NCBI GenBank assembly: GCA_018674025.1
Contig: JABHBC010000267.1
Location: forward strand, 1 to 5,063
Length of the DNA: 5,063 bases
DNA from: Flavobacteriaceae bacterium
GTDB lineage: Bacteria > Bacteroidota > Bacteroidia > Flavobacteriales > Flavobacteriaceae
Reading direction: 5' to 3'
In this document: positions 1 through 5,063 of the stretch, piece by piece
How the letters are laid out: each line of letters starts with the position of its first letter
How positions within the stretch are numbered: the first letter of the stretch is position 1
Notes under the pieces: model-generated
The model's database searches: none
Seen by the model: the letters and a program-made list of their open reading frames with translations, nothing else
Told to the model about the DNA's origin: nothing
Translations under genes and position numbers: made by a program

Positions 1-331
1 TAATACTATTGTTATTTTGATCTATATCAAAATAATTATTTACAACATCTATTATGCTCTGAGTATTATCAAAAGCAGCAGCAGGGATTAATGAAACTTG
101 TTGTTTTATCCAATTGCTATAATTTATGCTTGCGTTGATCTTTGGTAAGCCAGTCGAAATAGTTTCCCATTTTATGGCCTCTGCTGCTTTAATTTGTAAA
201 TCTGCAGATTTTAATGAAGCATTATTTAGTTGAGCATAATTAATAGCTTCTTCTAAACTAAAATTTAATTTTTCAACTTGTGAATAAACTAAATTGTATG
301 AAACCATAAAAATGAAATAGATCTTTTTCAT
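1..331 (-). CDS. TolC-family outer-membrane efflux protein, N-terminal part (3' end outside window)
   Basis: Partial gene: 110 codons are visible from the ATG at 331, running off the left edge with no stop. TolC-family proteins form trimeric outer-membrane channels with a long periplasmic alpha-barrel that exports drugs or other substrates together with a membrane-fusion protein and an inner-membrane pump. Seen here: a signal peptide at residues 1-18 (MKK start, hydrophobic core, ending YSQ), then a helix of the family type (LNFSLEEAINYAQLNNASLK, residues 22-41), followed by a second helix with KAAEAIKWE and the stretch TGLPKINASINYSN, which is where these proteins turn into the first outer-membrane strand. 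VSLIPAAAF (79-87) resembles a motif I recall from flavobacterial TolC homologues. The start is 9 bp after the tetR stop, so the gene is probably co-transcribed with it. Complete family members are usually about 420-480 residues. The family call is firm; the substrate is unknown. Confidence 0.88.
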   Translation of the reverse strand, partial: MKKIYFIFMVSYNLVYSQVEKLNFSLEEAINYAQLNNASLKSADLQIKAAEAIKWETISTGLPKINASINYSNWIKQQVSLIPAAAFDNTQSIIDVVNNYFDIDQNNNSI

Positions 332-340
332 ATTATATTT

Positions 341-940
341 TTAATTATTTAGATAAAATTTTTCTAATTTTTCCAATCCTTTTTTAGTTACGATGGCTCT
401 TAGATGATATTCAGAATAGCTTTCCATTAACACAACTGGATTAAACAATTCTGTAGGAAATATTTCAGGGTTTCTTATTCCTGTAATCCCATTAAAATAC
501 AATCTAGAAATAAGTTCTAAATTTATTTTTTTTCTAAATAAACCTTGATTAACGCCTTTTTGTAAACTTTTTTTTGTTGACTCTAGCACAAAATCAAATT
601 TCTTGATCTTTAACTCTTTATGTATTGATGGGTAATATTTTTGTAGTTGATGATATGGTGAAGTTTTTTCACCCTTCAATGAATTCATTAAAAAAATTTT
701 AATATCATGTAATTCAGTAATTGGGTCTAAGGATTTTCTCTTGATATCTTTAATCCCATCTGTAATTTTTTTAAACAAATGAGTAGTTGCAGCCTCAACC
801 AAACTTATCTTGTTATCAAAATAGGTATAGATGGTTTTTTTGGACATCCCTAGGTCATTTGCAATGTCGTCCATTGTCACACTTTTAAAACCAAGTGTCA
901 AGAAAAGGCTTGTTGCTCTGTTTATTATAGTTTCTTTCAT
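341..940 (-). CDS. TetR/AcrR-family transcriptional repressor of the efflux operon
   Basis: A 199-residue DNA-binding regulator of normal TetR length. The N-terminal domain (about residues 1-47) is a classic TetR fold: MKETIINRATSLFLTLGFKS forms helix 1, and the helix-turn-helix lies at 22-41 (TMDDIANDLGMSKKTIYTYF), followed by NKISLVEA. The C-terminal part (about 55-199) is helical and variable, as expected of the ligand-binding and dimerisation domain. TetR proteins bind short palindromes as dimers and are released by a small-molecule ligand. The gene sits directly before a tolC-like gene and overlaps the upstream DUF2141 gene by ATGA, so it most likely represses its own operon; the inverted repeat at 1402-1418 is the best operator candidate. 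The start at 940 gives the standard length of sequence before the HTH. The family is certain; the target and ligand are inferred or unknown. Confidence 0.95.
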   Translation of the reverse strand: MKETIINRATSLFLTLGFKSVTMDDIANDLGMSKKTIYTYFDNKISLVEAATTHLFKKITDGIKDIKRKSLDPITELHDIKIFLMNSLKGEKTSPYHQLQKYYPSIHKELKIKKFDFVLESTKKSLQKGVNQGLFRKKINLELISRLYFNGITGIRNPEIFPTELFNPVVLMESYSEYHLRAIVTKKGLEKLEKFYLNN

Positions 941-950
941 TTTAATGAAA
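935..950 (-). promoter_or_regulatory. Small hairpin occluding the tetR start codon at the DUF2141/tetR junction
   Basis: On the minus-strand transcript UUUCAU (950-945) can pair with AUGAAA (940-935) across a four-base loop, placing the tetR AUG inside a 6-bp stem. The DUF2141 stop codon (939-937) is in the same stem, so ribosomes finishing DUF2141 would open it. This would fit translational coupling through the ATGA overlap. The stem has only one G-C pair, so it is weak and may be accidental. Confidence 0.35.
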
Positions 951-1377
951 TTTTAATATTTAAGTCATTAATTAAATTAAAGGAAGCATCATTGTAAGAA
1001 GGACTTCCTAAAAAACCAGTTGCATTATTAGAAAAGCCATACTGTTCGGTCGGTATTCCAAGTAAATTTTTGTCAATTATTTTATTATTGTTACTATCGA
1101 CAAATAAGCTAATAGCATAAACTCCCTTTTTTAGTTCAACATTTTTTGTAAAACTGTTTTTATTAACTACTTCAACAATTGATTTTACCCATCTATTTTT
1201 GTTAACATTTTTGTTTTTATTGTCTTGATCAAAACTTGTAGAATTATCATATATGGCTAAATACACAGTGCCTTTTTGTTCTATATTTTCAATTTCAATT
1301 TTTAGTTTAAATGTTTGACTAATAGTATTAGTAACTACTAATAAGACAAGACTAATAAATAGAATTCTAACTTTCAT
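937..1377 (-). CDS. Secreted DUF2141-domain protein
   Basis: A 146-residue protein with a Sec-type signal peptide (residues 1 to about 20: MKVR, then the hydrophobic ILFISLVLLVV, ending TISQ) and no cysteine, so it is not a lipoprotein; it is predicted to be periplasmic or exported. The remainder fits DUF2141: the strand KGTVYLAIYDNSTSF (35-49), the KKGVYAISLFVDSNNNKI turn (83-100), and the family signature GIPTEQYGFSNNATGFLGSP (107-126). D94-x-N96-x-N98-x-I100-x-D102 resembles a calcium-binding loop, but binding is only a suggestion. Residues 50-61 are an Asn/Lys/Asp-rich insertion (QDNKNKNVNKNR), typical of low-GC drift in a surface loop. It is the first gene of the tetR-tolC operon; its TGA stop lies inside the tetR ATG context (ATGA). 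The molecular function of DUF2141 is not established, and the operon position suggests an envelope role. Confidence 0.9.
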   Translation of the reverse strand: MKVRILFISLVLLVVTNTISQTFKLKIEIENIEQKGTVYLAIYDNSTSFDQDNKNKNVNKNRWVKSIVEVVNKNSFTKNVELKKGVYAISLFVDSNNNKIIDKNLLGIPTEQYGFSNNATGFLGSPSYNDASFNLINDLNIKISLK

Positions 1378-1397
1378 AAAAATTTTAAAATGGAGTG

Positions 1398-1429
1398 CAA
1401 ATATAGTTGGAAACTATAAATACCACAAA
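1398..1429 (-). promoter_or_regulatory. Bacteroidota-type promoter of the DUF2141-tetR-tolC operon
   Basis: Read on the minus strand, a TTTG (1429-1426) is followed after 20 bp by TATATTTG (1405-1398), matching the Bacteroidota primary-sigma consensus (-33 TTTG, -7 TAnnTTTG). Transcription would start near 1392-1395, leaving a short A/T-rich leader of about 15-18 nt before the ATG at 1377. There is no Shine-Dalgarno-like sequence, as is usual in this phylum. The match and spacing are good; no experimental start site is available. Confidence 0.7.
1402..1418. promoter_or_regulatory. 17-bp inverted repeat, candidate TetR operator
   Basis: Perfect 7-bp arms TATAGTT (1402-1408) and AACTATA (1412-1418) flank the 3-bp centre GGA. 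The repeat overlaps the -7 element and spacer of the minus-strand promoter of the operon that encodes the TetR protein. Dyads of about 15-20 bp overlapping the promoter are the usual TetR-family operator arrangement, so autorepression by steric block is the likely role. A second, partial dyad shares its core: GAAACT (1410-1415) pairs with AGTTTC (1430-1435). Assignment to this TetR is inference from position. Confidence 0.55.
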
Positions 1430-1456
1430 AGTTTCTGTAGTTTTTTTGCTATTTAA

Positions 1457-1487
1457 TTTAGTCATCTAATTAATTAGATTATTTTTG
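1457..1487 (+). promoter_or_regulatory. Candidate promoter of the polyprenyl synthase gene, giving a near-leaderless mRNA
   Basis: TATTTTTG (1480-1487) matches the Bacteroidota -7 consensus TAnnTTTG. A weaker -33 match, TTTA (1457-1460), stands 19 bp upstream. The -7 box ends only 4 bp before the ATG at 1492, so the transcript should start at or within a few bases of the start codon. The -7 match is good and the -33 match is poor. Confidence 0.5.
1464..1479. repeat. Perfect 16-bp A/T-rich palindrome in the polyprenyl synthase promoter
   Basis: ATCTAATTAATTAGAT (1464-1479) is a perfect palindrome with no spacer. It lies between a -33-like TTTA (1457-1460) and the TATTTTTG -7 element (1480-1487), so a protein bound there would block plus-strand transcription. 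Its sequence is unrelated to the 1402-1418 dyad, so it would need a different regulator. Such a palindrome is uncommon by chance, but A/T richness raises the background. Confidence 0.5.
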
Positions 1488-1491
1488 CGCT

Positions 1492-2463
1492 ATGTTAACA
1501 GTGAATCAATATCGAGAAGTTTTTGTTCAGTATCTTAAAAAGTTTCCTATCAACAGGGAACCATCAAATTTATATGATCCTGTCTCATATATTTTGACAC
1601 TTAAGGGTAAAAGACTTCGTCCAATTTTAACTTTAATGGCCACGGATATTTTTTCTAACTCTTACAAGTCAGGCCTTGATGCTGCTTTAGCTGTTGAAGT
1701 ATTTCATAACTTTTCTCTTGTCCATGATGATATAATGGATTCTGCTGAACTTAGAAGAGGTAATAAAACTGTACATAAAAAATGGAATGTAAGCACAGGA
1801 ATATTATCTGGTGATGTAATGCTAATACAAGCATATCAGCTTTTTGAAAATTATGAAGGTGAAGTTTTTGTAGACTTAGCTAAATTATTTAGTAAAACTG
1901 CTATTGAAGTTTGTGAAGGTCAACAATATGATGTTGATTTTGAAACAAGAGATAATGTTAAGACATCAGATTATTTGAAAATGATTACTTACAAAACAGC
2001 TGTACTTTTGGGTGCATCGATGAAGATGGGAGCTATAATAGCTCGTGCAAGTAAAGAAGATCAAGACAAAATATATGACTTTGGTAAATATTTAGGAATT
2101 GCTTTTCAGTTACAAGATGATTATTTGGATGCTTTTGGAGATGAAATTAAATTTGGGAAAAAAATTGGAGGAGATATCTTAGAAAACAAAAAAACTTATC
2201 TTTATCTAAAAGCTATTGAGTTTTTAAGTGAAGACAAGAAAAATCAATTACTTGGATTGTATACCAACAACAATTCTTCTGAAGAAAAAATAAAAACAAC
2301 TAAAGCTTTATTTGAAGAAAGCGGGTCAGTTGATTATACAGTAAAAGAAATAAAAAAGTATACAAATTCTGCTTTTGAAATTTTAGAATCACTCAATATT
2401 TCTGCTGAAAAAAAGAAATTATTATATGAATTTGGTAATTCATTAATGGATAGAAAAATATAA
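1492..2463 (+). CDS. trans-polyprenyl diphosphate synthase (class I, GGPP/polyprenyl type)
   Basis: A complete 323-residue cytosolic enzyme, normal for the family. It adds isopentenyl diphosphate units head-to-tail to an allylic diphosphate, with Mg2+ held by two Asp-rich motifs. Visible signatures: GKRLRP (39-44, IPP binding), the first Asp-rich motif DDIMD (79-83) in FSLVHDDIMDSAELRRG, KTA (168-170), GQQYDVDFETR (143-153), and the second Asp-rich motif in FQLQDDYLDAFGD (205-217, DDYLD at 209-213), followed by GGDILENKKTYL. The residue five before the first Asp is Phe74, and the first motif is DDxxD without the two-residue insertion of typical bacterial farnesyl synthases. That argues for a C20-type or longer-chain enzyme over a standard IspA, but exact chain length cannot be read safely. 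Products would feed carotenoids or quinone side chains. In-frame sequence upstream reaches a stop at 1471, and no other start precedes 1492. It may be co-transcribed with sucA. Confidence 0.95.
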   Translation: MLTVNQYREVFVQYLKKFPINREPSNLYDPVSYILTLKGKRLRPILTLMATDIFSNSYKSGLDAALAVEVFHNFSLVHDDIMDSAELRRGNKTVHKKWNVSTGILSGDVMLIQAYQLFENYEGEVFVDLAKLFSKTAIEVCEGQQYDVDFETRDNVKTSDYLKMITYKTAVLLGASMKMGAIIARASKEDQDKIYDFGKYLGIAFQLQDDYLDAFGDEIKFGKKIGGDILENKKTYLYLKAIEFLSEDKKNQLLGLYTNNNSSEEKIKTTKALFEESGSVDYTVKEIKKYTNSAFEILESLNISAEKKKLLYEFGNSLMDRKI

Positions 2464-2506
2464 ATTCAATTTCTTTATTTAGAGCTACTTATTTAGTTAA
2501 TATTTA

Positions 2507-2524
2507 TATTTTTGATTAAATTTG
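2507..2524 (+). promoter_or_regulatory. Two tandem -7-like elements upstream of sucA
   Basis: The 87-bp gap before sucA contains TATTTTTG (2507-2514) and, 2 bp later, TAAATTTG (2517-2524). Both fit TAnnTTTG. No TTTG lies at the proper -33 distance for either, so the promoter call is tentative. Starts would fall around 2519 and 2529, giving leaders of roughly 20-32 nt. No terminator hairpin is seen in this gap, so read-through from the polyprenyl synthase gene is also possible. Confidence 0.4.
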
Positions 2525-2550
2525 TTATAAGAAATCCTTCGAAAAAAAAA

Positions 2551-5063
2551 ATGGATAATTTCTCTTTTTTAAATGCTGCTCACTCTGCTTATTTTGCTGA
2601 TTTATATGATCAGTATCTTGAAAATCCAGATTCTTTAGAGCCAAGTTGGAGAGCTTTTTTTCAAGGTTATGATTTTGGGACTAATAATAACTTTATTGAA
2701 GAAATTGTTGAAGGTGTAACTCATCAAATTCCAGATAGTGTTAAAAAGGAATTTAATGTTATTAATTTAATTGACGCATACAGATCCAGAGGCCACTTAT
2801 TCACAAAAACTAATCCCGTTCGTGATAGACGAACTTACAAGCCAAATCTTAGTATAAATAATTTTGACTTAGACGAAAGTGACTTAGATAAAATTTTCAA
2901 TGCAGGTGATATTTTAGGTATTGGCCCACAACCCTTAAAAGTAATTATTCAGCATCTTGAAGCAATTTATTGTGATGCTATTGGAGTTGAATACATGTAT
3001 ATTAGAAGCCCTGAAAAAAGAAAATGGATACAAAATTGGATTAATGAAAATGATAATCATCCAACTTTTAGTTCGAATCAAAAAAAACATATTTTAAAGA
3101 AATTAGTTCAAGCTTTTTCCTTTGAAAATTTTTTACATACTAAGTACGTTGGTCAAAAAAGATTTTCTTTGGAAGGAGGAGAATCATTAATTCCAGCATT
3201 AGATTCATTGATAGAGAATGCTGCAAATCTTGGTGTTGAAGAATTTGTTATGGGTATGGCTCATAGAGGTAGACTTAACACCTTAACAAATATTTTTGGT
3301 AAATCACCCAAAGCAATTTTTAGTGAATTTGAAGGGAAAGATTATGAAGAAGAGGTATTTGATGGAGACGTTAAATATCATTTAGGTTGGACTAGTTATA
3401 GAGAAACAGACACTGGTAAAAAAGTAAATATTAGTATTGCGCCTAATCCATCTCACTTGGAAACTGTTGGTTCAGTTGTAGAGGGGATTGTTAGGGCTAA
3501 ACAGGATAATTTTCATAAAGACAATTTTGAAAAAGTACTACCGATTATTGTTCATGGAGACGCTGCCATCTCAGGACAAGGTATTGCCTATGAGTTGATT
3601 CAAATGGCAAACTTAGATGGGTATAAAACTGATGGTACAATTCATATAGTTGTTAATAATCAAGTTGGGTTTACCACAAATTATTTAGATGGACGATCAA
3701 GTACATATTGTACTGATGTTGGTAAAGTTACTTTATCACCAGTAATGCATGTTAATGCTGATGATGTTGAGGCAGTTGTTCATGCCGTTCTTTTTGCTTT
3801 AGATTTTAGAATGAAATTCAAAAAAGATGTATTCATTGATTTACTTGGTTATAGAAAATACGGTCACAATGAAGGAGATGAACCAAGATTTACTCAGCCA
3901 AAACTTTATAAAGCTATTTCAAAACATTTAAATCCTAAAGAAATTTACACCAAGAGACTTATAGATGAAGGTGTAATTGATTTAAATTATAGTAAAAAGC
4001 TAGAAAATGATTACAAATCAAGTTTAAATGAATTTTTAGAAGATTCTAAAAATGATGATAAAACTGTCATAACAGAGTTTATGAGTACTGATTGGAAAGA
4101 TTACCAGAAAGCTAATCAGAACAAAATGCTTGAGGTAATTGATACAACTTATTCAAGAATGAAATTGGAAAAAATTGTTCAAATAATTTCAACCCTTCCA
4201 GATGATAAAAAGTTTATTAATAAGATAAAAAAACTAGTAAATAATAGATTAGCCATGTTTGAACAAGATAAGCTTGACTGGTCAATGGCTGAACATTTAG
4301 CTTATGGATCTCTATTAGAAGAAGGTTTTAGTGTTAGAATTTCAGGCCAAGACGTAGAAAGAGGCACATTTTCCCATAGGCACGGTGTTGTTAAAGTAGA
4401 AGATAGTGAGCAGGAGATCGTTCTTCATAATAATATTAGTGATAATCAAGGGGTCTTTAATATATACAATTCTTTATTATCTGAATATGCTGTATTAGGT
4501 TTCGACTATGGATATGCAATGGCTAGCCCCAAGACTTTAACAATCTGGGAAGCTCAATTTGGAGACTTTAGTAATGGTGCTCAAATAATAATTGATCAGT
4601 ATTTGTTTTCTGGTGAGGATAAATGGAAAACGCAAAATGGATTAGTTATGCTATTGCCTCACGGATACGAGGGGCAAGGAGCAGAACATTCATCTGCTCG
4701 AATGGAAAGGTATTTGCAGTTATGTGCAAAAGATAATGTTTATGTTGCGAATTGTTCTACACCTGCAAACATGTTTCATATTCTTAGAAGACAAATGAAA
4801 GCAGATTTCAGAAAACCATTAGTTGTTTTTACACCAAAAAGTTTACTAAGACATCCAAAAGTACTATCATCTGTCGATGAATTTACAAAGGGATCTTTTA
4901 AACCCTTAATTGATGATAATAGTGTATTAGATTTAAAAAAAATTACGACGTTAGTATTTGTGACAGGCAAGTTTTATTATGACTTATTAGACCAAAAAGA
5001 AAGGCTAGGCAGAGATGATGTAGCACTTGTTAGAATTGAGCAACTTTTCCCTTTACCAATTAA
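2551..5063 (+). CDS. sucA: 2-oxoglutarate dehydrogenase E1 component (3' end outside window)
   Basis: 837 codons are open to the right edge without a stop; full-length SucA is about 930 residues, so about 90 are missing. The thiamine-diphosphate enzyme decarboxylates 2-oxoglutarate and passes the succinyl group to the lipoyl domain of E2 (SucB/OdhB) in the TCA cycle. Domains in order: the N-terminal E2-binding helix (residues 4-43, with AYFADLYDQYLENPDSLEPSW), the dehydrogenase core with GMAHRGRLN (235-243) and NPSHLETVGSVVEG (299-312), the thiamine-diphosphate site from GDAAISGQG (336-344) to NNQVGFTT (369-376), and KYGHNEGDEP (436-445). The pyrimidine-binding transketolase domain has SGQDVERGTFSHRH (598-611), GFDYGY (650-655), WEAQFGDF (666-673) and LPHGYEGQGAEHSSAR (702-717). 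RIEQLFPLP (828-836) closes the visible part. The catalytic motifs are intact with no frameshift. The start at 2551 is the first ATG after the in-frame stop at 2527 and follows a run of nine A. The E2 gene is expected next. Confidence 0.98.
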   Translation, partial: MDNFSFLNAAHSAYFADLYDQYLENPDSLEPSWRAFFQGYDFGTNNNFIEEIVEGVTHQIPDSVKKEFNVINLIDAYRSRGHLFTKTNPVRDRRTYKPNLSINNFDLDESDLDKIFNAGDILGIGPQPLKVIIQHLEAIYCDAIGVEYMYIRSPEKRKWIQNWINENDNHPTFSSNQKKHILKKLVQAFSFENFLHTKYVGQKRFSLEGGESLIPALDSLIENAANLGVEEFVMGMAHRGRLNTLTNIFGKSPKAIFSEFEGKDYEEEVFDGDVKYHLGWTSYRETDTGKKVNISIAPNPSHLETVGSVVEGIVRAKQDNFHKDNFEKVLPIIVHGDAAISGQGIAYELIQMANLDGYKTDGTIHIVVNNQVGFTTNYLDGRSSTYCTDVGKVTLSPVMHVNADDVEAVVHAVLFALDFRMKFKKDVFIDLLGYRKYGHNEGDEPRFTQPKLYKAISKHLNPKEIYTKRLIDEGVIDLNYSKKLENDYKSSLNEFLEDSKNDDKTVITEFMSTDWKDYQKANQNKMLEVIDTTYSRMKLEKIVQIISTLPDDKKFINKIKKLVNNRLAMFEQDKLDWSMAEHLAYGSLLEEGFSVRISGQDVERGTFSHRHGVVKVEDSEQEIVLHNNISDNQGVFNIYNSLLSEYAVLGFDYGYAMASPKTLTIWEAQFGDFSNGAQIIIDQYLFSGEDKWKTQNGLVMLLPHGYEGQGAEHSSARMERYLQLCAKDNVYVANCSTPANMFHILRRQMKADFRKPLVVFTPKSLLRHPKVLSSVDEFTKGSFKPLIDDNSVLDLKKITTLVFVTGKFYYDLLDQKERLGRDDVALVRIEQLFPLPI

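Noticed and set aside
1441..1448. TTTTTTTG as a second plus-strand promoter element
   Set aside because: It lacks the TA at the first two positions of TAnnTTTG, and it is 31 bp from the TATTTTTG box, too far to serve as its -33 partner.
2475..2496. Direct repeat of TTATTTAG (2475-2482 and 2489-2496) in the gap before sucA
   Set aside because: Only 8 bp of A/T-rich sequence, not extended on either side; it is expected by chance at this composition and has no obvious binding role.
2542..2551. Run of ten A at the sucA start as a slippage or phase-variation tract
   Set aside because: Nine of the ten bases precede the ATG, so length changes would not shift the reading frame; A-rich leaders are ordinary in this group.
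4776..4970. 64-codon open frame on the minus strand
   Set aside because: It lies antisense within the conserved, intact sucA coding sequence, has no recognisable domain, and no promoter is evident; it is a shadow frame.
5061..5063. TAA at the very end of the window as a possible sucA stop
   Set aside because: It is out of frame: the sucA codons read ATT at 5059-5061, leaving two bases of an incomplete codon, and SucA proteins continue well past the RIEQLFPLP motif.
1..5063. Novel defence system, mobile element, CRISPR array, tRNA or structured RNA
   Set aside because: No repeat-spacer pattern, transposase, terminal inverted repeats, tRNA-like cloverleaf or toxin/nuclease domain is seen; almost all bases belong to five recognisable genes.

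Overview
The window is low-GC (roughly 30 %) DNA with compact gene spacing. It lacks Shine-Dalgarno-like leaders and has TAnnTTTG-type promoter elements. Its protein repertoire (a flavobacterial-style TetR/TolC efflux cluster, a DUF2141 secreted protein, a class I polyprenyl synthetase, SucA) points to a member of the Bacteroidota, most likely a marine-type Flavobacteriia. The assignment rests on protein style and promoter grammar, not on a database search.

Layout. Minus strand, read from 1377 down to 1: a small secreted DUF2141 protein (937-1377), a TetR/AcrR-family repressor (341-940, overlapping the previous gene by the four bases ATGA), and the first 110 codons of a TolC-family outer-membrane efflux protein (1-331, cut by the window edge). 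The three genes are packed with a -4 and a +9 bp junction and look like one operon, probably continuing outside the window into membrane-fusion and inner-membrane pump genes. Plus strand: a complete trans-polyprenyl diphosphate synthase (1492-2463), then, after an 87-bp gap, the first 837 codons of sucA, the E1 subunit of 2-oxoglutarate dehydrogenase (2551-5063, cut by the window edge).

The 114-bp divergent intergenic region (1378-1491) is the most information-rich part. It holds a well-formed Bacteroidota promoter for the efflux operon (TATATTTG with a TTTG 20 bp upstream), overlapped by a 17-bp inverted repeat that is well placed to be the TetR operator. Facing the other way is a TATTTTTG element only 4 bp before the polyprenyl synthase ATG, implying a leaderless or nearly leaderless mRNA, with a perfect 16-bp palindrome filling the spacer of that promoter.

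Functionally, the left half is an autoregulated envelope/efflux operon and the right half is housekeeping metabolism (isoprenoid chain elongation and the TCA cycle). I see no sign of a novel defence, mobile or RNA system; the points worth checking are regulatory.
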